Shown: positions 12,619-24,800 of the stretch, in pieces
Numbering within the stretch: position 1 is the stretch's first letter
Layout: each line of letters opens with the position of its first letter
DNA from: Arabidopsis thaliana
Taxonomy: Eukaryota; Streptophyta; Magnoliopsida; Brassicales; Brassicaceae
DNA length: 64,000 nt
Assembly (NCBI RefSeq): GCF_000001735.4
Contig: NC_003076.8
Location: forward strand, 20,525,835 to 20,589,834
Direction of reading: 5' to 3'
Position numbers and translations under genes: made by a program
Notes under the pieces: generated by a model
Databases searched by the model: none
What the model saw: the letters and a program-made list of their open reading frames with translations, nothing else
What the model was told of the DNA's origin: nothing

Positions 12619-13866
12619 TATACAAACCACAAAGTGACCAAGAACACCGCAGAATCTTCTTCTCTTTGCTGAATTATATCAATATCAACTTCTAATCTGG
12701 AACATATATACAAAAACATATTTAAACCAGTTTACTCAAGAATTAATAGTAATCTACATGACATTGACCTATAATTTGGCTCTTAAGTAAAACTTGAATC
12801 AAAAGTTAAGCACCTTTCAACAAGATTTGCATAAAACTTAAAATCTAATCCAGACAAATCACTCGATCACGAACCAGCAATTCGATCAAAATCCTAGAAA
12901 TTATGTTAAGAAAACATCTAATCGGCAATTCATTTGATTCGATCGACTGAAACCAAGAAATTCAACAAAATCGCATTGAGAGAAATCTAAGAAAAGCTTT
13001 AGAAAAAATTTATCCGTGTACCAGTTCAATGGAGGCTTGCTTGGGTTTGGAATTTGAATTTGTTACACAAAGCAATTCGTGACCAGATCCGAGGAAAGTT
13101 TGTGAAAATCGGATGAGAAATTCTGCGAGGGATTAAAAAAGAATAGCAAGGAGTTGGTTTACTTAAACCGGGAACAAATCCCAATTAAGCAGACGCGCTT
13201 GGCTGGTTCTGTTTACAATTCGGTTTTGTAAACAAACACAAGAAATGTAACAAATTAATCAAAGAAAAAAAATGTTCTAAAAATCACGATATTTTTTTTG
13301 TTTCTAGTAATCACAATGGTTTCTCCCTTTTCATAAATGGCAAATCTCCCATAAAACCATCTTTTGTATTTTCTATTTTTTCATGGTTATTTTCCTTTAT
13401 AAAAAAAAAGGGATATCATATGTACATTGTATGGTTTTTAGTATTCTCATAAAATAAAATGTCTTTTGAATTTAAAAGAAAAGAAAAACACTAAATATGA
13501 GTTCAGATTTATGAGCTAATTCTAAAAACACTAAAAAATCCGGCCGGTAATTTGAGTTCAAAAACACTAAAAACACTAAATATGAGCTCAGAAAAGAAAA
13601 ACAATTCGACCGGTAATTTGAACAAAAATAAATAAATCCGAACGATAAAAAATTAAGGAATTGCTAATTAGCCTCTACGGGATCATTGGGGGATTGACAC
13701 TATCATGGTCAAAGATTGATCAAACAAGCTGTCCATATAATGGTTTGATTAACATAGTTATTACTCCAGCAAGATTTAGCTTAAATACGATTTTTAGGTG
13801 TGTATATTTTAAAGTTCTTTTGTTTACATCATAACGTTCTCATAAAAAGTGGATATAAAAAAAAAA

Positions 13867-13901
<35 letters not shown>

Positions 13902-14134
13902 TTTCACTTTTTCAAAATTGTGCCAGTTGTAAAAGAAACGCAGCCCATGCTAATGAAAAAGTTCCAAGGTATAGTAGTAGTAGCTTCACCTAAAACAATT
14001 TGACAAAGATATATTCTTTTTATTATTTATTAGTTTCCGATTTTAATGCAAATAATTATTGAAAATTTGTATTAGTTTACATTGTTAAAAATATGTTTGA
14101 TTAGAAGAAGATCTTAAATTTTATAAAACTTTCT
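12619..14134. other. MEMB12 5' leader/promoter and repeat-rich spacer
   Basis: A leader intron donor (gaactg|gtacac, minus strand, about 13020) suggests that MEMB12 transcription starts near 13.1 kb. Positions 13490-13640 hold imperfect direct repeats of 'aaaacactaaa', 'aaatatgag(t/c)tcaga' and 'ccggtaatttga'. A simple (AT)n tract spans about 13866-13898. No gene was recognised. Confidence 0.55.
13866..13898. repeat. (AT)n microsatellite
   Basis: An uninterrupted run of about 16 AT units. It is likely to vary in length between accessions. Confidence 0.9.
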
Positions 14135-14320
14135 CTAGTACGTAAAACTCAAACTCTCAAATATATGAAAATTTTGTTTTGCAATTTTCCCATGCAAGTG
14201 ACTCAAGTCCCAAATATTTGACTGTCTTCTTCTCGCTCGTCCAGTCGTCCCTATAAAGCTTGTTAGGAAAACAAAAATAAAAATGAATGAAAATAATGTT
14301 GATGCCTTAGCAATTAGCAT
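14135..14320 (-). CDS. Possible small secreted peptide (61 aa)
   Basis: A 61-codon frame starts with a convincing hydrophobic leader (MLIAKASTLFSFIFIFVFLT), then SFIGTTG and a basic RARRRQ cluster, and a polar tail ending FHIFESLSFTY. A signal peptide followed by a dibasic region is the layout of plant peptide-hormone precursors. There are no cysteines, so it is not a defensin. No known peptide motif was recognised at the C-terminus, and no splice partner was found. It could be a chance frame; the leader composition is the only real support. Confidence 0.3.
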   Translation of the reverse strand: MLIAKASTLFSFIFIFVFLTSFIGTTGRARRRQSNIWDLSHLHGKIAKQNFHIFESLSFTY

Positions 14321-14702
14321 AGAGACAAAACACAGCCTGTTAATGTTTTACCTGCAACTTTTGAGATCTCATGAAGTTGGATTTACTAATATTGGTAAAC
14401 ACATAAATAAACGTGTATACATGTGCTTGTATGAAAGTGAGGACACTCTCAACATCAGTGAATGTTCCATAAATTAGTTGATTAAGATAAAAAAAATATC
14501 TCAGCATCTGAAATAAATGATTCGGAGAAGAAAAATTAATTCACGTGATCAGATCTCAAAAAAAGTCGCAGGACAATACATACATATCTTACAAAGCCAA
14601 CAAGCTTTACAAGTTGTCTTTCTCTATCTCCTTCTCTTTAAGACTTTAACTCATCATATTTCTACCTAAAAGTTTTCTCAAGACCTAAAAGAGAATTCAC
14701 AA

Positions 14703-15050
14703 ATGAAGAGATTCCATCCATCAAGATCGATCTCAATAGCTCTGTTTCTGGTTTTGTTAGCTTTCTTTAGCAGCAAGTTTCACATAGAGGGACATAGAGA
14801 TTTGAGAGATTTGCAAATAAGCAAAGAGATGAAGCAGAAGTCTCTTGGAGGTGAAGGAGATAGCTTACGGAAAATCCCGAGGAGTCGCTATAGCCCCATA
14901 CAGAACAAGTAAGTACACGATCAAATATTTTCCAATCTTTTCACACACAAAAAAAACTAAATTATTTGAGATTTTGACATCAAGATTGTGTATTTTTGTA
15001 CCAGGAGAGGTCCAAGTAGGAAACATCAGATCACATCACATGAACCATAG
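14703..15050 (+). CDS. Putative IDA/PIP-like signalling peptide precursor
   Basis: Exon 1 is 14703-14908 and exon 2 is 15005-15050, joined through gtaagt and a ttgtaccag acceptor, 83 aa. Without splicing the frame stops directly in the donor after 69 residues. Residues 1-30 are a signal peptide (MKRFHPSRSISIALFLVLLA...). The middle is charged and variable. The spliced C-terminus reads SRYSPIQNKRGPSRKHQ followed by ITSHEP. The core PI..(K)RGPSRKHQ resembles the PIPPSxPSKRHN motif of IDA-like peptides and the GPS core of PIP peptides, which are cleaved and perceived by HAESA-type receptor kinases. The fit is partial: one extra residue and no PPS. A polypyrimidine-rich leader precedes the ATG. 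Family assignment is inference. Confidence 0.5.
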
Positions 15051-16387
15051 ATTTCATCTCTAGTTTTTTATTTAGATCTTCTGATTTTTTGTATTTTTTT
15101 TTTGTTGTAGAATAGTATTGCCTACACTTGTTTGTGAATGCAGCAATGTAGAGTTTGATACTGTTACTATTCTTAGAATGTTTTTTTCTTTTCTTACTGG
15201 AAAGTCTTACTCTGATACTGTTCTATTGAGTCAAGGCTCTTTGTTTAGACCTCTAAGGAGTGTTTATTGGATTTTGTAGATTTTGCAACATCTTGAAGCT
15301 TATATTTGTATTTATTACTTGACTTTGTATCTGTTGTTTCACCGCATTTGTTCTTCCTCTGTTTTGTTCGATTTTCATCATGTATCTGCTCGTCTTGATT
15401 TCAACTGATCAGATTCTGTTGTCATAACAACAACAAAGAAATGGTATTGTAGGGTTTCAAATGAATGAAGTTAATAACATATATATCACCTCTCACAAAA
15501 TGCCCTCGATGTAAAAAGAAACATGCACAAGAAAACTTGAGAAATTTCTTGAAGGATCAAACTAAATTAGTTACCGAGTAAATAGATGCCGTGGAACATT
15601 AGAGTTGTAAGTTACTGACTTACTAGTATGAGAGAAGAATGACTTCCTTTGTTCAATAAGATCATTGGAGATAAACTAATATAACCATATCTGTATACAA
15701 ACTTTCATGAGCCACTACTTCTAAAATCGCCTAAAATGGATATTTAAAAAGAGTTGTAACAAAATGAAAAACTCCAAATCACATCATGGAAGCCAACAGA
15801 AAACGGTTTTCCAATTGTAGAAGTGATTGAGAATAAACAAACAGTTTAGACAGACATAAGAGATACTGAGTTACTGATGATGAATTCAAAGATATTTCAT
15901 GTCATCCTACTAAATTTGTTTAGGGGTTTCTCACTTTTGTTTCTTTGTTTTTACCTTATGTTCCAAACTTCAATCTTACAGAAGCTGCAACAAGGATTGA
16001 AGTCCAAGAAGTATGCTTTATGTTACTTTGATAAGGAATAAGAATTTAAGAGCTTCAAGCGTGGATAGTTTAGTGTTGTTGTTACTTCTTCTCATACTAT
16101 CTATGAATTCAAAACATGAAACAAATTTACTGCAATGTTGGAAGCGATCGTTTGTTTGTCATATCAACCATGATGTATCTTATAAAACAGATAATGTGTG
16201 CGAGGAAAAAAAAAAAAAAAAAAAACACAGATAATGTGTGCAACTTAAAGTAGAAGTTATTGTGGACATTGTGTAATTATATTTGATACAAAAAGGCTAG
16301 AGAGAAAAATCAAAGGGTCTTAACGAGAAAGAAGAGATAGCTAGGTCCCAACAGGAACAAAAGAAACATTGTCTAGAGAGTAATGGT
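15051..16387. other. Intergenic spacer
   Basis: The first 300 bases are probably 3' untranslated region of the small peptide gene (T-rich, with several near-AATAAA signals). A run of about 19 A at 16206-16224 sits beside a duplicated 'cacagataatgtgtgc' (about 16188 and 16226). No gene was recognised. Confidence 0.5.
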
Positions 16388-16618
16388 TTATAATTTTAGT
16401 TTTAAGTTCCAACCAGAAGAAGCTGGAGCAGCTTGGGGCAACACAGCTATGTCCCATCCATCTGTTGCTGGAGCCACATGAACTACAAAAAAGACACACA
16501 ACTTACAAAAGCATTAACATCGAAATCAGACTCAAAAGCATTAAGGATCTTTGTCCAAACTTACCACTTGCAGGAGCAGGTGCAATTGGATGATTAGCTT
16601 CATCATCATCCAACATTC
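16388..16618 (-). pseudogene. Two-exon gene fragment, C-terminal piece of unknown gene
   Basis: Minus-strand sequence 16618-16565 reads MLDDDEANHPIAPAPAS and ends at AAGTG|gtaagt. After a short intron, 16482-16388 continues in frame as VHVAPATDGWDIAVLPQAAP then ASSGWN, with a stop shortly after. A plausible acceptor (aactag) precedes the first exon, but no upstream exon was recognised. Retention of a correctly placed intron argues for a DNA-level duplicate rather than a retrocopy. The parent gene was not identified. It may be a truncated relic or a 3' part of an unrecognised small gene. Confidence 0.35.
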
Positions 16619-17684
16619 CTAGTTAGTGGTCGTCTCTTCAGGCTCCTTGTACTAGAAGAGGTTGTTCTATACAACGAACGTACCATATGATTATTGATCA
16701 ATACGAATTCATGTAACCACATCATGATCAAACTCTCCAATATTGGAGCTTGAGAGATATTCCCCTTACAATGACGTCCACCACATGATGTCTTTCAGTC
16801 TTTGTGAGTTCTAAACCGCAACGATAACTCCAGCCATTTGCTAATTGCTACCGCTTCTTCTTTGATGTTTTAGCCATATTGTAATTTCGGTTCATGATTA
16901 CCGAATTTCTGTGCTTCCTCTTATCGAGCCAAGAACCGAAATCAAACCAAATTGAACAAACTTTAGTTCGGTTCGGTCCAAAAGTCCAGGCTAGTTTCGC
17001 TTTTCATTGATTTCTCGTGCCATTCTCTAAAAGATTCTGAATTTTGGCAGCCTTGGCCTTGAGCCTCTTGTCTTATTGGTACTTTTTGGGTAAATAAACG
17101 AAAATACCAAATTTGTAGCTTTCTGTTGGAGTTAAATCTTAATATCGATTTTGAAGATTAATTGTTTTACGTCTGTATTATATATGCTTCTTGTGTACGA
17201 ATTGAAATTACGTAATTTGATGGTGGAATACATGTTTTATTTTTGTTTGACAAAATTGATGGCTATTTGTCAACATACTTCCATCAAAAAATATCATGAA
17301 ATAATTATATGCTTGGTTCTTGGAAATACTAAAAGTTTGTATTCGTATCTGTATCGTATAAATGAGTTAAAACCTTTTAAGATTTATTTCTATATTCAGC
17401 ATTATACTTTTCTACAGATATTTATCTCATAAGATAATAAGTCACACCTTTGCGACCCCAGTTCATGGTATATGTAACGGCAAAAAACTATATTATTTAA
17501 AATAACATGCCAGTTTAGTATCAGAAGATTCAGAAACGCCATTAGCCAAAACTAATTAATTAAGAGAAGAAATTAACATTAAATTTTTTAAAACATAATT
17601 AAATAACCCAAAAAAAAAAAAACTCAACAGTCAAAGAAACTGTTGGCATTTCAGTCATTTCCTTGAAAAAAAGCGTTAGAGCCG
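16619..17684. other. Intergenic spacer
   Basis: AT-rich sequence with several copies of the 'ggttcggt/ccgaa' type of short repeat near 16870-16980. The right end should be 3' flank of the MYND gene. No gene was recognised. Confidence 0.45.
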
Positions 17685-18864
17685 TTACCGCTCACCATGA
17701 TTATCATCAATCTCCACCGCCACCGCTTCACCGTCGTCGCCAATCTCCGCCGCTGCCGCAACCCACAAATCCAACGGCGTACATTCAACCTTATGCTTCG
17801 CTCTCCAATCCAACGCCTGACAACCACGCGAGCAATAATTAACCTTCCCACAAACAGAACATCGCCGAAACTCATGAGCCCGAGTCTCCGGCCTTCCACA
17901 ACCACCATGCGAACACATCCTTAACCCTTCCGCTAAATCAACCCGACCCGAACTAAACCACTCTTTTAAAAACCGGTTAACCGGATGAATCTCCTGAACC
18001 GGAACCACGCTTAAATCAGTTAAGGTCTCGTTCTCGTCCCCAGATTTCAGAGAGAGGTAAGAGCGTAGAGAACACGCGAGCTCACGCGCGTTAGCTTGAA
18101 TCAAAAGACGACGACCTTCGGAGACGTCACGAGGAACACCGTAACCGTCTTGAAGACAGTGACCAAGCTCTCGTAACGCATCGACGTGGCCTAAATAAGC
18201 AGAGCGTGCACAAAGAGCAACGCCGGCGCGTAGATTCTTATCGGTTTTTGAACCGCCGCTTCCGTTAAACTGAATCACCGATAACGAATAAAGCGCCGGC
18301 GCGTGTGATTTAATCGCCGCTTTAGCCATTAATGACGCGCCGCTCACTGGATTTTGTAGACAGTAAAATCGGATCTGAAGAAGAACAAAAACCAAAATCA
18401 GATTTCAGAAGAAACTCACGAAAAATCGAAACGGAGAATTTGAAGATTGCGAACGAACCATTCCGAGAGAGTACGAAGCGTCGATGTTTCCGGCATTAAC
18501 ACAGAGTTTGAGGAATTTATGAGAAGAATCTGACCATTTCTCCGCCGTGACGGCTAGGGTTTGAGTACCGGCTTTAGATAAAACCAGAGGATGTAATCCT
18601 AACCGATTCAATCTCTTGCATCTGTAACGACAAAAAGACTCCGTCAAGAAAAAGAAAATAGTTTGCTGAAAAACGAGAAGATGCATTCGCCGGAGCGGAG
18701 ACTTACGTGGAGAGAACGGTGAGGAAATCGGAAGGAGAAGAAGCGGAGGTAGCGAGTTTGCGGAGGATAGAGATGATGAGATCGTCATGTAAGTCTTCGA
18801 AATGGTTGTTCACAGTATTGTTATGGTTATTCTCTAACCTCTGTTTTTTGTTGAGATGCGTCAT
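17685..18864 (-). CDS. F-box-like, Sel1-repeat, MYND zinc-finger protein
   Basis: Three exons (18864-18707, 18621-18459, 18374-17685) give 336 aa starting MTHLNKKQRLENNHNN. Residues about 20-60 look like an F-box (FEDLHDDLIISILRKLATSA then DFLTVLSTCKRLNRL). Sel1/TPR-like repeats follow (ASYSLGMIRFYCLQNPVSGA, ALRELGHCLQDGYGVPRDVS). A MYND zinc finger sits near the C-terminus with the expected Cys/His ladder: CSHGGCGRPETRAHEFRRC, CGKVNYCSRGCQALDW, HKVEC. MYND fingers mediate protein contacts and Sel1 repeats act as scaffolds; together with the F-box-like start this suggests an adaptor, possibly of an SCF-type ligase (inference). Likely At5g50450. The coding part is clearly GC-richer than its surroundings. 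Confidence 0.9.
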
Positions 18865-21800
18865 TGAAGATTGATAATTGTTGGTTTTGTTTAAGTTAAG
18901 AGATTGAGAGAGTGGAGAGAAAATCTGGAGAAAGGAGATGGTATGTACATTTATAGACACACATACACTCGTGATTTAAGAAACTGCTTTAATGGATTCA
19001 AAGGCCTCGTGGCTCTTTCTTTCTCCTTCTTTTTTTTTTTTTTACACTATCGGAAAATTAGGGTCAAAGCCTTAAAAGGGCAGTAGCGTCATTCCGATCT
19101 TCATTTATTTTTTTTTCATTTTACCGTCGGTTACTTTAACCACCATGAAATTTGTTTTACCATAATTTACAATTGAGATATTATAGCCAGTAATCAAGGT
19201 GATTGGGATCAATTGTAATACATTGACTAACAATTAATAGAATAGAACATATTCATGAAGAAAATAGAGAATAATTAAATAATAACAACAGGGTAAAAGA
19301 TAAATAGTTAAAGTTTTTTTTTACATCAAATAGTAAAAGTTTATTAAATATTAAACTAGTTATATACTTATCTTTATTTTTTGTTGAAATGTTAAATTTG
19401 ATTAATTAACATAAAGAAAACTATTACAAGAGGTTTGTAAGAAAATCCACTTGTCTTTAATTTCCAAACTATATGATAACTTTACTATAAAGTTTAGATA
19501 TTACCTATTAAAAATATTTTAAGAAATAGATAAAAAAAACCTATATGATTATAAATAAATGAATATGAATTTTAATGGGATTTTTCTTCTAAAAATGACT
19601 CATATTTGTTTTTAAAAAATAATAATATTTGCTTACTAACTTTTAAAAGACAACTCATTTTCATGTAAAGAAATTATGCTTTTGGATATTTATTTTTAGT
19701 AGATATTTTTCTTGACTTCTTAAAATTAGATATTTATTGATGAATACAAAATATAATCTAATAAATTGTATTTATATCGATAGATAATATAATATTTGTA
19801 GACATCTTCTAAAATGAGATGTAAGTCATATCGATAAAATATATGTTTTAATGGTAATAATAGGTTTCAAGGATCAATTTTGTTCGTTTTTTTTTTTTGA
19901 TCAACCAGTTTTGTTCGTTTCATAGTTATATAGGCTGTGGCTATAAGTCTAGCAAATGATCGTTAATTCATAATTTTCCACAATTTAAAACCAGAAAATT
20001 GTAGTGTTTAAAATCTCCATTCGTTAATCGTTTTAACTTATCGTCGAACTAGCAACTACTATAACAAAACAAAAAAACAAAAAACAAAAAAAATCCAAAT
20101 AACTCTTGTAAAAGTGTCAAATATATTAGTAGTGTTTTCTTAAAAAGGATATAAGAAGATTACATAAATTAAGACCATTATTGCTCGTTAGTTACTAGAT
20201 GCATTTTGAAGAATTTACAAAAAAAAAAGAAAGTAGAATTAATCACATGCTAATAAACAGTATCGTTTCGTAATATATGATTCCATTGTACAACCACGAT
20301 TAAGTTCATCTTATCACACTATCAAATCGCAAAGCCAATAAGAACCTAACCTGTGATCAGTGTGGATGCGACCATTTTCTCTAATAACGGTTTAATGTTA
20401 AAAGGTGGAGTGTTATATGTATGTGATTGACTTTGGCCAAAATATTGCATCCCACGACATGGCTTTGGAAAGAAATATCACTAAGCAAATATGAAGAGGG
20501 ACACATTAGTACGGAAGACAAAAAAAAAAGAACAAATCATGTGGCCGTCACATACGAACACATTTGGTTGGCCATCGTTTAATTGTAAGCAAAGTTACTA
20601 AACACGTTTTCATTTGTTATTTATTTTGTGTATTCTTTTGGAGTGAACTTGTAGAAAAGGGCACCCTAATCATTACATATTGGTGTAGACCAAGAAAACA
20701 ATATACACCTTTCACTTATAAGGTTATCTCTTCAGATAAGCATCTGGAAATATAATAATATCTACTTCTTATAAATAGTGAATAGATTAGTCAAACTTTT
20801 CTTTTTTGTTGGATCTATATATATTAGTCAGAGTTAAGGATGCAAATAGTCGATGGATTAGGACACAAACCTCATGTTTATAATGCTAAATATAGCATAT
20901 TCATAACTTCATTTGACTATCAAATAAGAGGAATCGATACACTTTTTTATTTTTATAATAAGATTCCTAATACACTTGTTAGATACTTAAGTATATCTTA
21001 GTCCGGAATCAACATGTTACTAATATCGATAAGTGACACAATTTAGATATTTATTTTGGTTGGTGTGTATTAAATGGAACATCATCCTTATCTTAGATAC
21101 ACCAAGCATGCATCCCCAATAAGAACACGCATAGTCCAAGTTGAGAGACAAGCAGGGGAAAAAGAGTTTTGCAATACAAGTTACCAATCAGCTAAGTAAG
21201 ATACTTTATTTTGTTTTTGTAGGACCATTGATAAGCAACAAAATATTACAATATTTTCGTGTTCTAAACATCAATAATAGTAATAAAAAAAAGATATTTA
21301 TTTGAGAAAGAAAAAAGGAAGATATTTATTAAATTGATTGATATGAAAATAGAAGGAATTGAGCAGGTTTTTGGATTGCATGTGGATAAGATTTTGAAGG
21401 ATGAAGATTGGAGTTGGTGGAAGACTCATCCTTTTCACCACCACCATGAAACCAGACAACCCCAAAACTAAAATGAATTATTTTTTAAAAAACATTAAAT
21501 TATAAATAAGTATGAATGTTTTAATTTCTTTTGGGGGGTCGACGAGTTTGGTTGATAATGAGTGTCGCATTTTGTTCCCACAACTGTACCATTTGCATGC
21601 CATCATCATCTTTTGTTCAAACTCTTTTTTTTTTTTTTGTTTAGCAGAATCATTTAGTTATACATAAAAAAGGTTTGCTTGCAAGAATTGCTATGAACAT
21701 ATATAATTTAATGTGGGATCTACTTCGGTTTAGTTCGCTGAGTATCAACAATACGCATTAATGTTTTTAAAATGGCTAAACACTTATTTATATTGTAATC

Positions 21801-24800
21801 AAATTTACTTGAGAACTATGCAGTACACATGGATCTATCCGACTATGTGTATTACTTCTCAATTTGCCTAGTGAACATATTTTCCATGACATCCTCGCAT
21901 TGGAAATAAAGATTCAAGAGTTCGTTACGTCAACCTTGAAATTATACTATTCAAATTCAAAACCAATTAGGAAGAGGGAAATTTGTGAGGACCAAATTTT
22001 TTTTGTTTTGACCATCTCTAATCCTAATGTAAATCATTACTAAGCAAACAATTACCTACAATGGGAAATGGTCGATTGTTCTTGCTGAGATATGCTTTCC
22101 AGCTTCTAGTTTATTTGATATGGAAAGAAAGAAACGGCATACGACATGGTGAAACACCACTTCAATCAAACTACTTATTCAAAAGGATGGACAAGGAGGT
22201 TCGAAACAGAATATCATCTATACAAGAACAAGGGAATAGAAGATACGAGAAATGTATGTCGATATAGTTTGCTACGATATAAGAGAGATCTTTTTTCTTC
22301 TTAAATAGTTAGCATTGTTTAGTCTCAAAATTTAAACTAAAGTTGTATTTGATATACACACGTTTTTCGAATAAATTTTACATTTTTTTTAAAAGAGAAA
22401 AAAAAAAAAAGAGTGTACACCTAGTATATATATTTGTTTTGTATATGTACACTATTCCTAATCACATCCGATGGCTAATACTACTTTGCATTAAGAGTAA
22501 TCAATTTTTTTCCTACTACCCAAACTATATAATATACGAATATTTTCAAAGCTCCTTACAAGTGTTAGATCTTTTGGTATTACGAAAGATTGGTTCATAT
22601 TTGTGTGCATGGAACCAAAAATTTAAATATTTCTGATTAGAAACAACACGTAACTTGAATTAACTACGATAAATTGTGATTGTCGTTTGCATAATTTCAT
22701 TTATACACAGTTAAGGGGGATACATAATTAATTCAGCACAGATTTCTCCTGTCTCCGGGTGACCACCAAGCGTCAATATGAGTTTCTATCTGTCGATATA
22801 TACATCTAAGCATTACGTAGATACACGAACATTACAAATTAAACTAACATTGATAATAAAAGTAGAAAGGAATGTAATAATTTAAAATGAAACACAGTTC
22901 AACCAAAACGTGACGATCATAACATAACAATTATGTCATGGCGATGCTTTGTATTTGTACGTCTGTCACAGACCAACATGTGTTATTTTAACTCCCAAGT
23001 TTTGAAAGTATAGGTATTTTAGATATTAAATATAGTTATTCTAATCATGACGCTATTTGAAGTCATTCGCCATGTACACAAGCAAACTTAAGTTCTGAAT
23101 TGACACATAATTTTTTAAAATATTGAAAAATCTTTTCAGGAGTTTGGTATGTTAGCACCCACAATAATGTTATTAAAAATGTCTTACGTATTTGAAACAG
23201 TCTGATACATATATAGTTATTATTTTTGGCCGCAATTTGTGTCTTTTTCTTTTCATGTTTTAGTGTAACACAGAAACGTAAACGCAAATTAAACAATCAT
23301 AATTATTCTCTAATATGGCATAAACAATTTAACCACAATGCAAGAAGTGGTTACCAATCAAATTAGATGCATATTCATGGTTTCAAATTAATCTACTCTA
23401 AATTATTTTGATACAGTTTATGAGGTTTTTCAACTCAAAACTAAAACTAACTATTAGTGAATGAATCGCATCTTGCATTACATATTAGTTTAGGTCTATT
23501 TGTAATTTTGACTTGGGTTCTTGATACGTTTAATCTCAATTCGCTAACTTGGAGACCAAACTACCGATTTGATAAGCCTCTAAAACATTGTTTCCAAAGT
23601 GCAATAATTCGAGTCATATATATAATTATATACTCATAAGTAGAGGGATAGAGATTATAGTGAAGAGGTCAAAATGGTAGAGGAGTTCTTTTGATCACTT
23701 CCATTAAACACCGTTAAGAAATGCAAGACGAGTCACATGTGAGCAATGTCCAACATCGCACGAAACAACAATGACTATGATCTTTTAATATATACATTTC
23801 ATGATATTTGCCGATGATTTATTGGTAATCATTTTTATTTTTTGGTTATTATACAGCGAAAATATAAGACTTCTTCTAACATTAATAATCAATTCTAAGC
23901 CAACCAGCTTATCTAAACCCCTTAGACATGCTTTCTAGTACTACTTCATGTAGGTTTGTATAAAAATGGCCACAATAGCCAAAACTTCGTCATACAGTTT
24001 TCTTGTAGCAATTAATTATTGCATCTTTGATTTTTTAGTTTAACTTTATGAGATGCTATAAACTAGAGGCTTCTCTATGTGGAGTCCATTTCATGGACCG
24101 GCTAAAAAGTCTCGAAAACAAACGAAAAAGTTCCAAACAAAAGAACTTAAAGAGAGAAGATGTTGGAGCAATTGAGAAATTATATGATGACATGATGAGA
24201 TTCCAAAGTTAAGTTGCCACATGCTTCATCATGAATTTAGGGAGTTTCACCAAAAGGAGTCAATAAAATTAATTGAAGAGAGAATTGCTGCATGTTCAAG
24301 ATTTACCAATAAAGACAATTTTTTAAAAGAGAAATAATATCAAAGAAAAAGAAGAAGGCATGTTAGGGAAAATGCTTGGCCTCCTTTAGGCAAACCGTTC
24401 ATGTGTTTCGTTGTGTGTTATTTTATTTTGTACCAAAATATGTTTGTTAGTTTGGGCTCCAAACACACGCAATGTATATGTTGACACTTGAGAGTCTATG
24501 ATCATATGCATAGTTGCATACCTTATGCCAATAGCTCACTACGGCCGCGACTCACATTTTGAGACCCTAGGCAATATTATTTTCTTTTTTCATTTATAAT
24601 TATACAAACTCTATTTTAAATGAAAATGTATGTATATAAAATAGGACTTTTTGAAAGAAAAAGTCATTTAAAAAGCTTAACCTGAAGCTATTATACCACT
24701 AATATTCCCAAAGTTCTTTTGTTGGTGATCGTTCTTAGTTCTTTAACAAAATAAATGTTCCCAAAGTTTTCTTAAGATGATATACGATACTAAACATGAT

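Noticed and set aside
13800-14003. Plus-strand frame across the (AT)n tract
   Set aside because: It encodes an Ile-Tyr repeat from the microsatellite; a chance frame.
17697-17924. Plus-strand Arg/Thr-rich frame over the MYND coding region
   Set aside because: Antisense of the Cys/His-rich MYND exon.
24540-24580. 'gagaccctaggc' as the edge of a DNA transposon
   Set aside because: Only a short resemblance to known transposon termini; no second end recognised.
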